The notes: generated by a model not told the origin, from the sequence alone. 27,866 nt of DNA from Gracilaria caudata (GCA_030374735.1 JASCIV010000266.1:1-27866), one strand, 5' to 3'. Counted from the first letter of the stretch, positions 18,075 through 27,563 are shown. Program-made: numbers and translations.

Positions 18075-18929
18075 ATGGGAAATTGCTCTACATGTCAGAG
18101 AAGTAAGGAAGCTAAATGGTCGGAAGCAATAACTTTCGGACCGCGTCGCAAACACGACAAAACCACTTGCAAACCAGATGAACAAGACTGGAGGATGAAA
18201 ACACGCGTTCACCCTCTGACTTCACCTCGAAAATGATCTCATGAAGCGGAAGCATGGAATCCTGATGCCTGTTCAGCGTTGAGGAGAAATTCGAGCCGAG
18301 CAAACAAAGGAACTTCCTATTCGGAAGTGATCATTTTTGATGATCGAAAAGAATTGGATCCAAAACAATTATTGCATTACAGCTTAAAAGTTTAAACGTT
18401 TTTTAAAAGTTTAAGACAACAGCCAATCCAGAGTTCTATCATACGAGGTCTTGACGGTCAAAAATTTTGCATTTGTGACAAGAGATCTTGCATTGGAAGT
18501 CATGATGAGCCAAAACACTCGCAAGAAAATTACATTGCTGACAGTGAGACAAAATTTCTGCCAAATCCACCTCGTACAACCCCAAAAATTGACGAATTGC
18601 TGAAGCGACTTCATGAAATGAAATCGCTCACAAATGAAGGACAACTGTCTGCCACGTTTACGGAATCCTTCTGAAACATGCTGTCTTGGCGTTTGCTCTG
18701 TATTTTATGTTTCGCATTCATGGCTGTGCCGCAACGACGAAGTCCTTGTGTTGTTATGAATGGCGGACAACGGCATCCGGAGAAGCGGTAAGGTATGCGT
18801 TACTCCAAACTCTCCCGACTGCCCGCCTAAGGTTCGAATTCTACTTCTGCAAGGTGAACTTCGCATATCGTCGCGTCGACGTAATTGCTTTGCAACAAAT
18901 GCCATTGGCTTTTGACAGGACCGTTTAGA
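18075..18929. promoter_or_regulatory. ALG8 / SEL1L divergent promoter region with cryptic open frame
   Basis: The 855-bp interval between two divergent ER genes carries several structures. There are adjacent hairpins ACTTCC/GGAAGT (18312-18328) and GATCAT/ATGATC (18329-18345). There is a 12-bp direct repeat TTAAAAGTTTAA at 18384-18395 and 18403-18414, and a CCAAT at 18423-18427. A plus-strand frame runs from 18237 to the TGA at 18672-18674, broken only by the TAA at 18393-18395. No canonical ER-stress element (CCAAT-N9-CCACG) was found. Confidence 0.4.
18237..18674 (+). pseudogene. Cryptic protein-like frame with one internal stop, unrecognised
   Basis: 52 codons, a TAA at 18393-18395, then 92 codons in the same frame to TGA. 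The translation reads as balanced coding sequence. Examples are EVIIFDDRKELDPKQLLHYS before the stop, and a Cys pair segment FCICDKRSC followed by PKIDELLKRLHEMKSL after it. There is no early ATG. A GT...AG stretch at 18390-18422 (33 bases) would remove the stop and keep frame, but that is very short for an intron. It could be a decayed gene, an exon of a spliced gene, or chance. I recognise no family. Confidence 0.25.
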
Positions 18930-21095
18930 ATGACGACTTCTTTTTCTCGCCGCCCTGCAACGCTTCTTGTGATTATTTTCCTCTTCGTCCAATGCTTCCA
19001 TGCAATATTCTCGCTGTCGACCCCGCATTCTAATATCAAGAAAGATGCATCCTCATCGAAAGCTTCCCCATCCTCCATACGAGGCATATCCGATCTTCGC
19101 GGTTATTTTTTCGGCCTTCCTAGAAACGAATATTCAACTTGGCTCCAACAAGAAGAAGAGGAAGCTGTAGTAGATCGCCTGATATCATTGGCTGAAGAGG
19201 AAATCTCTTTACGTCAGAATGGTGATGCTGGTGTAAGACTATTCCGGTTGGCCGGTTTGCTTGGCCACTCTGGCGCCATGTCTACTGCTGGGGCTCTGTA
19301 TCTTTCAGGAGAAGCTTCCCTATCCCGGGATATTTCGCGCGCCGTACACCATCTTCGCATTGCTTCCAGGGCTGGGCAACCAGACGCGCACGGCCTCCTA
19401 GGCTTTTTGCATGCATCAGGAATTGCCGACCGATACGGCATTGTAAAATCAGAGGCGGCAGCTTTGGTGCATTGGAAGATAGCTGCGGGCACTGGTAATG
19501 TTTATTCGATGACGGCACTGGGGTTTCGTCACCTGTACGGAATCAATCTGAAGCAAAGTTGCAAAACGGCTTCAGAGTATTACAAGCAAGCTGCCCATGC
19601 AATCGCTACCGACGCACGACATTGGCCCACGCCTGAAAATTTCCTCAACTCTAAGCCCCCTCTGCCAGAAGGTCTTGAAGATCTTGGAAGGGTAAGACTA
19701 GACGATGGGGATGACGTTCTTCAGCAACAAGCCTCTGATGAAAGCGACATCGTACAGTATTACCGACATGCATCCAAGAGAGGGGATCTCGCTGCAATGA
19801 CAGCATTAGGTGCGTTACATTATTACGGTGGATATGGTATCGAACCCGATCACAGAATGGCTCGTCATGTCCTTCGGGAAGCTGCCCAAGGCGGGGGAGG
19901 TGAAGCCCATGCTATGCTTGGGTACATAGCTATGAGAGACAGGCGAAATGAGTCTGCAATTTTGCATTTCCGACATGCAGCTCCACTCGGGAATAAGATG
20001 GGTCACTATGCGCTTGGAATGTGTTACCTGCATGCGCTGCTCGGACTCGACCAAAGCTACGAAAAGGCAGCAATGCACTTCGAACTTGCCTCAAAAGCAG
20101 GCCACGCGGACTCATCTTTCCAACTAGCACTCCTACTATGGAATGGACGTGGGAGAGTTAAGGATCATCAAGCTGCCTTCGAAGAATTTCAAACAGCGGC
20201 GAAACTCGGAAATATCCAGGCCAAATTAAACTTGGGTACTATTCTACTAAGTGGTGAACCTCCGGCCAAGGCCTCTGACTGCATCAAAGGAGTGCGCTTT
20301 CTGAAGGAAGTGGCAGAAGAAGGAGAATGGAAAACACTCTTTGAATTAGCTTCTGTTTCTCTAGAGAACGGAGATGAATTCGGTGCTATATACCGTTATA
20401 TGCAAGCAGCCTATGTTGGTATCGAAATCGCTCAATTCAATGCAGCCTTCATGTTGGAGCGAAGCATGTCCGACAAAATGACAGAATTGAGCCATTGGGA
20501 CCGTGAACGGAGACTTGAGGAAGCGTATCAGCTATATCAGTACTCTGGTATACAAGGGCATACTGATTCGCTTGTGCGCTTGGGCAATGTTCTTTACTCT
20601 GAGAGCCGGGACTACGAGGAAGCTGCTCGTGTTTATGAGAGAGCCGCCGAGCTGCACAACGCTGAAGGAATGGTGGCTATCGGTCTTATGCATGCCCGAG
20701 GGCTGGGTGTGCAGAAAGACCGAAACATTGCTTTGCACTATCTCAACTCTGCTTCACTCACCAATGAAGATGCGGTGGCTCCCGCCACCGTTGCTGTTTT
20801 CGGCCTTCGCGTGTACTGGGCTTTTGTGGATATATGCTCACGATTGAGAGATTGGTGTGGCAGCCGTACAGATAAAGAAATGCCACAGGATGAACTTCAA
20901 ATGAGCGAGATTAGCCACAAGCCCGATGCGGGGGGTAACCTCGCACAGAAAAAACTGCCTGCAATCATTCTGGGTTCTTTCGCAGAGGATTTCACTGTAG
21001 TTGGAGCTTTGCTTTTGGCCCTTTGTGGAATTCTCGTTCTGAGAGGGAAACGTCTCGCGCGGCAACCTACGATGCAGCCGGATAGCGACTCGTGA
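18930..21095 (+). CDS. HRD3: SEL1L/HRD3 homologue, ER-associated degradation adaptor
   Basis: 721 aa from the first ATG in frame, at 18930. A signal peptide is clear: basic SFSRRPA, then hydrophobic TLLVIIFLFV (11-20) and a probable cleavage near 29. From about 90 to 610 the protein is made of SEL1-like repeats with A-x-LG and G-x-G wording, for example AMTALGALHYYGGYGIEPD, HYALGMCYLHALLGL, SSFQLALLLWNGRGRVKD and GMVAIGLMHARGLGVQKD. One membrane helix follows at about 687-704, then a short basic cytosolic tail. This layout (signal, luminal SEL1 repeats, C-terminal anchor) is that of HRD3/SEL1L. That protein recruits misfolded luminal glycoproteins to the HRD1 ubiquitin ligase. An N-glycosylation sequon occurs at Asn340. 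It is divergent from ALG8. Other SEL1-repeat proteins are possible, but the topology favours HRD3. Confidence 0.92.
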   Translation: MTTSFSRRPATLLVIIFLFVQCFHAIFSLSTPHSNIKKDASSSKASPSSIRGISDLRGYFFGLPRNEYSTWLQQEEEEAVVDRLISLAEEEISLRQNGDAGVRLFRLAGLLGHSGAMSTAGALYLSGEASLSRDISRAVHHLRIASRAGQPDAHGLLGFLHASGIADRYGIVKSEAAALVHWKIAAGTGNVYSMTALGFRHLYGINLKQSCKTASEYYKQAAHAIATDARHWPTPENFLNSKPPLPEGLEDLGRVRLDDGDDVLQQQASDESDIVQYYRHASKRGDLAAMTALGALHYYGGYGIEPDHRMARHVLREAAQGGGGEAHAMLGYIAMRDRRNESAILHFRHAAPLGNKMGHYALGMCYLHALLGLDQSYEKAAMHFELASKAGHADSSFQLALLLWNGRGRVKDHQAAFEEFQTAAKLGNIQAKLNLGTILLSGEPPAKASDCIKGVRFLKEVAEEGEWKTLFELASVSLENGDEFGAIYRYMQAAYVGIEIAQFNAAFMLERSMSDKMTELSHWDRERRLEEAYQLYQYSGIQGHTDSLVRLGNVLYSESRDYEEAARVYERAAELHNAEGMVAIGLMHARGLGVQKDRNIALHYLNSASLTNEDAVAPATVAVFGLRVYWAFVDICSRLRDWCGSRTDKEMPQDELQMSEISHKPDAGGNLAQKKLPAIILGSFAEDFTVVGALLLALCGILVLRGKRLARQPTMQPDSDS

Positions 21096-21504
21096 GGTTT
21101 GAGTCCTGAGTAGGAACAGGAATACTTCCGCTCAGTGCTCTACTGCTTCTCTCGATATGCACTGAAGCCTAACTGCTAACTTGCTTAACTTGCACCTTTT
21201 CAAGATAGTGGCACCTGCAGCTCAATCAAACAGATATTTCCCAAGCTCCACCTTTCTTTGAATTACTAACGGCTTGGGGAGTTGAGGACAAGCTGGACAT
21301 CGTAAGCAATGTTACAGGATTGCCTTCTTGGGCACGGTGTGTATGTACTACAGTAATTGCCTCTCAGGCTGGTAATACTACGGCGTAATCGGTGACCGAA
21401 ATTTCTGTTTGAAGTAATGTGAGTTCTTCTTACCGGTAGATAAGCGTCGAAGGTGATCTTTTGAAGCGTGGTACCTGTAAATAACTTAGCCTATACGAGT
21501 ATAC
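21096..21504. other. Short spacer, 3' of SEL1L
   Basis: 409 bases follow the SEL1L stop, with no motif I recognise. It probably contains the SEL1L 3' UTR and the truncated left edge of the retroelement remnant that becomes recognisable after about 21505. No target-site duplication was identified by eye. Confidence 0.4.
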
Positions 21505-22192
21505 TTGTCGCTTGTCGAGGTTTCAAAAAACAAAGCAGCGTTGTTGTACGAGAAGTCGGTTCGAAACTCATGTCGCACGCCACTCAAAAGCGCGTTATGT
21601 GCTTTAGTGAAGAAGCGAGTTCGTCAAAAGCGGCCCAACCTCAAACGAATAGCTGAAGAGCGCCTCGCAGACAGAGGCATACTTCAGCTTTGCCGTTTGC
21701 GATTGCCGGAGGAGACGGGTTTGCTCTGCTTGAGCGACGTGCACTTCTCGTACACACGGTGTTCGAAAGAGGATCCTCCAAGTGTACAGCAAGCGGCAGC
21801 CCAAGAACATCGCAGAGAGCTGCCTAAATGAGATGTTGATGTTTGGTGCGATGGTTCCGTCGGCGACCCACCGCGAACAAAGTCAACGCGCGTAGCAGTC
21901 GAATGGGACGAGGGGTGTTATTGCGGCACGGTTAACGACGTTGAACAAGGCGGGGATCAGGCGGAATGCGTCCGCCAGTATATTACGATTAGGGGCATAC
22001 GCCCTTCGTTCTGGATAGATTATGATCATACCGTCATGATGACGGTTTCCTAATGGCGTACCACTTTGACGAGTCCACAGGTATTGGCGGGCATTTTCTG
22101 CAGATGAGGTTTCTTTCAGTAGACAGTGTCGGGGCGGGGGCGTACGAGATTTGGAAAGCAAGTGGCTGCGAGAGCACGGTTATTCCTGCTGA

Positions 22193-23212
22193 GTGAATAT
22201 CTGCTCTTACACGGCAGAAACGGCTGCTATGCTGGATGCAGTCTACGCGCTTGACGGGGAAACAGGAAAAATAGTCCGCATCTTTACGGATAGTCGCTCT
22301 CTTGTGGATATGCTTCAAGGCAATCTACGACGTCAGTCAAGTCACGCCCAGCAGTTGGCGCTTGCGCTGAGGGAGCTATGCAGACGCTGTACTGTGCACA
22401 TCTGCTGGATCCCAACATCATCATCATCATCATCAAGTCATTGTGGGATAAGCCAAAATGAGCGCGTTGATAGGCTGGCGAAGTCAAGTCTCCATCTCCA
22501 GCTGCCGATTCAAGACCAAGTCAACATGCCTGTAGATATGCTGGATGTTCGATCAGCGTTGTCGTCAAAACAGAAGAGCAGGCCAGTCTTCCAAGGCTTC
22601 GTCCCGGTTGAAAACAATGAACGAGAGATGCCAAAGGCTGAAGTTAGGCTGGCGCTGTTTTACACTGGCCACGTGCCCTCGCTTCACCCTGTAGCGTCTT
22701 ACGTAGAGAAGAAGACCTTAGGAACAAATGCAAAGAAGGATCCCGATCACTTATTTTTGCCATGCCGTTTTACACATGCTTCCAGATGCGAGCTTTTCAG
22801 AGGGTTGCCTCGTTCTACCAAACGTAATGTGCACAGTTTGAATCAAACAGTGCCACAGAAGTTTTTGGCCTTTCTGCGGATGGAGAACTTTGTAAGTTCC
22901 AGGTACGCAGAAGACGATTTATTTCGGGTGCTTCTGCTGCGGCGGCGAATCAGAGACTGCGTCGCCATCGAGAGCAGGAAGCCTTGCTTCCTGCCTCTGG
23001 CCGCCTCTGTAGAGCAACCCGCTGTTCGCGCTTCTGCGTTCTTTGGACACCCTCCTCCCACCCGGGGACCTTTGTCTCTAAGCGACGTTCAAAGAAGCAG
23101 TACTTTTCGAACGAACCCGCACCGCTGGTGCTGCTCGCTTTTGCCCGCAATGAAGATCACCTCTGAGCAGTGCAGGAAGCATAGAAATAATAAAAGTTTT
23201 ACTACAGCCTAG
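22193..23212 (+). pseudogene. RNase H domain and Cys/His tail of retrotransposon, disrupted
   Basis: 339 open codons without an ATG at the start; the GTG at 22193 is only the frame edge. The RNase H active-site acidic residues are recognisable: Glu in TAE (22217-22219), Asp in TDS (22289-22291) and Asp in NERVD (22469-22471). A (CAT)6 run at 22416-22433 inserts seven Ser between WIPT and HCGI, where intact relatives read WVPGHCGI. Downstream, His186, Cys191 and Arg198 form part of the zinc-knuckle-like C-terminus typical of such elements. The first catalytic Asp lies in the other frame upstream. Not functional as it stands. Confidence 0.7.
22416..22433. repeat. (CAT)6 microsatellite inside RNase H relic
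   Basis: Six perfect CAT units, read in the RNase H frame as consecutive Ser codons. The tract splits the conserved WxPxHxG segment and probably expanded after the element lost function. Confidence 0.85.
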
Positions 23213-24079
23213 TAATTAGAGGCTGTTGTAAAAATGTACTTGCTAGCCTAGCAATGCTAGTAGGGTTGCAGAGAGCCCTCTTGACTGCCTTTACCACAGC
23301 CGATAAGGTTCCGGACCTTTTGTAATCTTTACTTCAACGCCGTCTCCGCTTCGACTCCGTCTCTTCAGGCTGTTAGCAATATATCTGCGAAATATCTTGA
23401 AAGCGGTTCAGAAGCCCCGAAAAAAAGTTCTTTTTGGCATTCTGAGTTATATTCATTAATGCCACAAAACATCCCTTCGGGAGCTGTTAACATTGTCAGC
23501 ATACGTTTTGAGGTCCAACATCTGCAGACGCTTCCACCCCATGATTCGTTGAACCTGATTTCTTGGATCTTTAGCAACCATTTGCATGCATACCCAACAC
23601 CTGCTCCAACCTGTGTTCCTTTAGTACCACGGTACACGAATTAAATTCTCTTTTCTCACGCAAGATGCCAACTTGCATGGCTTTTTGGAGTTGATGCAGT
23701 TTCTACTAAGGATGACTGATATTTTAACCTTCATTGACATTCGTGTACGAATAGTTCTGGATGACTGCTTCGACTACAATGTAGTTGGCAGTCATACCAA
23801 CAGCAAGATTGGTATGAATTGATGCTTCGTCTGGCAACTTTCGTCCGGCACGATTCACACCGATGTAACAAAGAATCAACATATTTTTGTGCATGACGAT
23901 GACCATTGATTCTCTGCACACATATAAAACTTGAGCGAAGAACTTCGAATCACACTCTTGTGGTCTCCAAAGCCCATCTGTTCTGTCCACGAACAGAAAT
24001 CTTTGCATTCGTTTAGCTTCGTCAGAGCTGACCGACAGTATTTTGCAACGGAAGAATCAATACCTTCGAAACAAAGATC
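23213..24079. other. Spacer with small hairpins and putative glycosyltransferase promoter
   Basis: The left edge carries hairpin ACAGCCT/AGGCTGT (about 23203-23225), next to the retroelement end. TATAAAA at 23923-23929, 151 bases before the next gene's ATG, is a candidate TATA box. A minus-strand frame of about 105 codons (94 from its ATG at 24008) ends at 23724. It reads protein-like but matches no family I know and overlaps the presumed promoter. Nothing else is supported. Confidence 0.4.
23923..23929 (+). promoter_or_regulatory. Candidate TATA box
   Basis: TATAAAA lies 151 bases upstream of the glycosyltransferase ATG. The position is plausible for a TATA element with a leader of about 120 bases. 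There is no independent support. Confidence 0.25.
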
Positions 24080-25243
24080 ATGCTGAAAACTTATAAACAA
24101 AGGGGCATTCTGGCTCTGACCAGAACCAATGCAGTCATTTTACTTTCCTTGACAGCTTCGGTTGTCATGCTGAACATTACAATTCTAAGCATGTTTCGGA
24201 TTCGTCGAGACTTGATCATAAAGGAAAGATTGGCACAGATGCGCAAGACAGGTCTGCGAGAACTTCCGTCAACGGCATTGATAACAATGTCAGACCCCTC
24301 GTTCCAAGATTGTATGTTGCAACTGGTCCGAAGTGCAAGGAATATTGGCTGGAAGGAACCAATCTATCTATTAGCCATCGACTATGACTTCTTTGACGAC
24401 GAAACGCGAAAGGAAATCGACGAACTTGGGGTTTTTGTCGTAAGAACAAGGCCTATTTTTGACTTGTGGCTAAGCGAGAAAAACACCCGCCAGAAATCTT
24501 ACCGTACCCTTGAACCGAAGAAGTTTAGAAAGATGGAAGTCTTTCTCAACCCGGTGTTTCGAACATATGAACGCCTAATCTATCTGGATGCCGACGGATT
24601 CCTCACAAGTTTGGAGCCCATGGTTCGAGTGTCATTCCCCGAAAATGCAGCGATCTTGATGAGACAAAACGATCATTCCTTTAACAAATTATCATTCCAT
24701 CGAAATGAGCTCAAGGAAGAATTCTTGAACATCAACCAGACAAAACTGCTGAACATTCGATATCCCGACCGTGCGAAATCAGGGGCTACTTCTTACTTTA
24801 TAGTGGACGTGAATAAGCTTCCGTCTCCACTGGAGGTATTTTCGAGAAGTATTGATATCCTGTGCAACTTTCGTTCCGCATTCCGCCTCAATGACCAAAC
24901 GCTTCTCAATTTCCTTTTCTACAATGAGCTTGCAATGTTTCCCCACTGCAGCTGGGATGAAATAGTTGTCATGGAGGAATCTCAGCGACTATTGCGATAT
25001 TGCATAGAGAACATGCAACTTCAAAGATGGTTGCTCGGCCATATCTCCTTCATGTACAGACACATGGCAGTTGAAGAAAAGAAAGAATGTGTGAGGGAAC
25101 GAAAGAGGATATACAAGGCTGTGTCCAACGAAACGATTACGGGTGGCACGGTTGAACCAGCCGAGGCGTTGTACTTTGAAACGAGAACCTTCTCGAACTG
25201 TCACGAGGCTGCGCATGCTTGGCAAGAAAAGGTTCTTCAATAA
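24080..25243 (+). CDS. Type II membrane glycosyltransferase, GT8/glycogenin-like fold
   Basis: 387 aa from the first ATG in frame. A short basic cytosolic stub (KTYKQR) is followed by one membrane helix at about 17-39 and a basic stem: the type II topology of Golgi/ER glycosyltransferases. The luminal domain is GT-A: STALITMSD (64-72), RLIYLDADGF (165-174) with the metal-binding D170-A-D172, SGATSYFIVDVNKL (234-247) matching the GT8 NaG-like acceptor segment, NDQTLLNFLF (271-280), and a late His321 in LGHISF that could be the third Mn ligand. Sequons occur at Asn32, Asn219 and Asn350. It should transfer a sugar from a nucleotide sugar. Donor and acceptor cannot be read from the sequence; glycogenin-like or glucuronyl/xylosyl types are possible. 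The neighbouring KDEL receptor converges on it. Confidence 0.82.
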   Translation: MLKTYKQRGILALTRTNAVILLSLTASVVMLNITILSMFRIRRDLIIKERLAQMRKTGLRELPSTALITMSDPSFQDCMLQLVRSARNIGWKEPIYLLAIDYDFFDDETRKEIDELGVFVVRTRPIFDLWLSEKNTRQKSYRTLEPKKFRKMEVFLNPVFRTYERLIYLDADGFLTSLEPMVRVSFPENAAILMRQNDHSFNKLSFHRNELKEEFLNINQTKLLNIRYPDRAKSGATSYFIVDVNKLPSPLEVFSRSIDILCNFRSAFRLNDQTLLNFLFYNELAMFPHCSWDEIVVMEESQRLLRYCIENMQLQRWLLGHISFMYRHMAVEEKKECVRERKRIYKAVSNETITGGTVEPAEALYFETRTFSNCHEAAHAWQEKVLQ

Positions 25244-26146
25244 CTGATGGCGTTCAGAAAAGCATTCGCGCATAAGAAATTGACTAGGAACGGGACACAC
25301 TTGTTACTGCCCGTTAGAGGGTTTTCGCAGACTCATCACGTGTGTCCGTGGATCAGCACACGGGGATCTCTTTCCGACATTCCCGGTTTGCGATCGTCTC
25401 ACACTTCTTGTGAGACAGGATTAGACGTTACGGTTCTCTTTTCTTTTTCTAAAGAGCGAATGGATGGGGAAATCAGCGAGACTCTTTGTTGGCATTGCCC
25501 GCAAGACGTTTTGCGTGATGACAGAAACAATGAGAAAGGCTGAAGATAGAGCGCATTATGATACATTGGATGCTGAGACTTCTGTTTTGCCTTTGCCAAC
25601 AATATTGGGTAACGTTCACAAAATAGGATAGCTGCATAGAAGCGTTTCCAAGTGCACGATAGAGCCAGATCTTGGTGATTCGCCAAACTTTGTTATGTTC
25701 GTGAGGAGCTAAGCCGCACATCATCTCGATGTGCCGACAGATAAACTGGACGCAGACCGATTTTCGAATCAATTAATCCTTGGTTACCAGCTCCACCAGC
25801 TTGTCTAGTATCTCGCATGGCCTTAGGTCTGTCTTTTCCACTATACTTTGAGCTACCTCTGTCAAACTGGACTGGTTCGAAAGATTCGCACTTTCTTGAC
25901 TCACTGAAAAGAACGAACGGCGAGGCGGACTAAATAGAGCATCACGCACGAAAACAAAGTGAGTTTACGTGAGCTTTCCCAAACACGCGAATGGCTGACG
26001 TACAACTAAGTTAGGAGAACGCTCTTCGTCAACAAGTGAGATGCATGCTTCGACGGGAGCAGATAGATGAGGCATCGGTAAAAAGTGAACGGTTCGTCAT
26101 GTTTATACATCAGCCTTGGGTGACAAGCGTGACTAGAAGTTTGCGT
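25244..26146. other. Convergent spacer with one perfect hairpin
   Basis: This lies between the 3' ends of the glycosyltransferase and the KDEL receptor. It contains the 8-bp hairpin at 25395-25415. Two overlapping minus-strand open stretches (25399-25772) start without a good ATG or show no domain. No gene or RNA is supported. Confidence 0.45.
25395..25415. repeat. Perfect 8-bp hairpin downstream of glycosyltransferase
   Basis: GTCTCACA pairs with TGTGAGAC around a CTTCT loop, 152 bases after the glycosyltransferase stop. It may lie in the 3' UTR. No T-run follows. Confidence 0.5.
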
Positions 26147-26803
26147 CTATGGGGGCAACCGCAATTTCTTGCCTTGCCGCCGACTGAGAACATAATAGTA
26201 GAAGAAATCGGCGTATAGCAGAGTCTGGATTGTACCACAACCCCAAGCGAGCCATTGGTTTCGCCGATGTTCCATGAAGTAGCGCCAAATCCAGTTGCAA
26301 ATGTAGAGAGCCCTGTAGCCGCCCAAGCAAAAAATATAGTGCGATGTAATGTTCTCGACCTCACCAGTCTCCTGCAAAAGGAAAAGCTGAGGCATAATAG
26401 CCACGGCTTCCAGGAAGACAGAAAAGGCCCACAAAATCTCGAAGATGGTGAGGCGGAGATGGAAGACCAGGGCCAGCGCACCAGATCCGGCAATGAGATA
26501 CTGGATGCGGAAGGTGTCGTGTACTTTGTCGTAAGTGTGCTTATAGCGTTCGCGAATGAGGTAGATGGTGTAGGCTGAGGAAGACAGGAAAAGAATCTTC
26601 ATGATGGTGTTGTAAAATGTGAGGGCTGAGTGCCAGGGTTTGGTGAAGAAAAGATCGACGTAGCGGGTGCAGAAGACGATCATATACAGGATCTGGGTCT
26701 TAAGGGAAATTCCAGCACACGAGTGGGAGGTCTGAATCTTAAGGAGGAGGAGGAGAATTGAGACGACATGAAGCATGTCGGCTGCGAGGCGAAAGATATT
26801 CAT
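26147..26803 (-). CDS. ERD2: KDEL (HDEL) receptor ERD2, ER retrieval receptor
   Basis: 218 aa from the ATG at 26803; human KDELR1 is 212 aa. Seven hydrophobic segments are spread along the protein. The start MNIFRLAADMLHVVSI and SCAGISLKTQ (28-37), HDTFRIQYL (95-103), FEILWAFSVFLEAVAIMPQL (121-140), GEVENITSHYIF (147-158) and YRALYICNWIWRY (163-175) follow the family closely. Residues known to shape the ligand site are conserved: Arg5, Arg47, Tyr48, Glu122, Trp125, Tyr163, Asn170 and Arg174. A small insertion of about five residues (TKPWH region, 54-58) is specific to this copy. The C-terminus KKLRLPP holds the Lys pair used for COPI retrieval. The protein cycles between cis-Golgi and ER, returning escaped luminal proteins. 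Its promoter side is GC-rich. Confidence 0.97.
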   Translation of the reverse strand: MNIFRLAADMLHVVSILLLLLKIQTSHSCAGISLKTQILYMIVFCTRYVDLFFTKPWHSALTFYNTIMKILFLSSSAYTIYLIRERYKHTYDKVHDTFRIQYLIAGSGALALVFHLRLTIFEILWAFSVFLEAVAIMPQLFLLQETGEVENITSHYIFCLGGYRALYICNWIWRYFMEHRRNQWLAWGCGTIQTLLYADFFYYYVLSRRQGKKLRLPP

Positions 26804-27510
26804 GGCTTAACAGGGTAATGAAGGGGTTCCACCATGGAGAGCGGCGTAGCAGCCGGGTGCGTGGACGGGGAAAGCCGGCACGATCGGGTGCGAGGGCGGG
26901 GGCGTGGCGGCGAATGGAAGAATGGGAGGACTGACAAGGCAGGTAGGAGGACAGACCCGAGTAAGATGCGAATATGTGGGGAGGGTCAAAGATGATTGAC
27001 AGGCGACTCCAATTGAAGTGCGGCTTACGCAATTATGGCGCAAGGAGCTGTAAGCCGCATGCGAGAAATGGCGCGACAACATGAGCGGGCAATACGATCT
27101 GCTGCTGAAGGTACGAGGCTACCGGTGATGGTGGCCAAGGGCGGGGCCCGCGGGCCACGGCGGAAGGCGGCGCGAACCGACCATACGTGGCTGGAGTAGG
27201 AAGTTGATTCTCTTCGCACCAATAGAATTCCCAAGACAACTCTTTTTCGGCTACCAATGAAAGGGACTCATTTGGACGTTCACCCAATGAAAATGACGAG
27301 ACGAGCCTGGGGTGAGGTGCAACCTATCGAACACAACCAAGTGGCTCGAGGGATGGAAGACAAGGCCATTCATTTGCAACGATTCGCTTGACAAAGGGCA
27401 AAATTTTGGCCAATTGATACAAGGTTCAGACCACTCAAGCGTAGATTTGCCTTCTGCACATGGGCCATCGGTCCGCTCCGCCCGCCGAAAAAGGCATTAC
27501 ACGGGGCGGC

Positions 27511-27533
27511 GCGGCGGCGGCGGCGGCGGCGGC
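27511..27533. repeat. (CGG)n trinucleotide run
   Basis: About seven CGG units in the GC-rich right-edge promoter DNA. It would be polyalanine on the minus strand, but no gene is supported there. Confidence 0.8.
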
Positions 27534-27563
27534 ACAATCGGCCACGGCGACAGCAAACCGCCG

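Larger units (their letters stand above)
21505..23212 (+). mobile_element. Decayed 3' end of a non-LTR retrotransposon with RNase H domain
   Basis: Fragments of one polyprotein lie in order but are broken by stops and a frame change. The frame beginning near 21505 meets a TGA at 21829-21831, then continues to DVWCDGSV, whose DGS (21850-21858) is RNase H motif 1; it ends at a TAA at 22051. From about 22193 a second frame carries SYTAE, TDSRS, HCGISQNERVDRLAK and a C-terminal HLFLPC...R segment. LFYTGH before that segment matches the L-TGH that follows RNase H in non-LTR elements. No reverse transcriptase domain is seen upstream, so the copy is 5'-truncated. An AATAATAAAA stretch at about 23186-23195 may be its 3' end. 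It is an inactive relic. Confidence 0.75.

Noticed and set aside
18075..18212. 46-residue N-terminal extension of ALG8
   Set aside because: It begins at GTG; the first ATG at 18074 gives the expected distance to the YSTD...HRNW segment of ALG8.
18830..18842. GGTTCGAATTC resembling a tRNA T-loop
   Set aside because: No pairing T-stem, no A-box or acceptor stem at the right distance.
19828..19842. Minus-strand GGTTCGATACC resembling a tRNA B-box
   Set aside because: It lies inside the SEL1L coding sequence and the flanking bases cannot form a T-arm.
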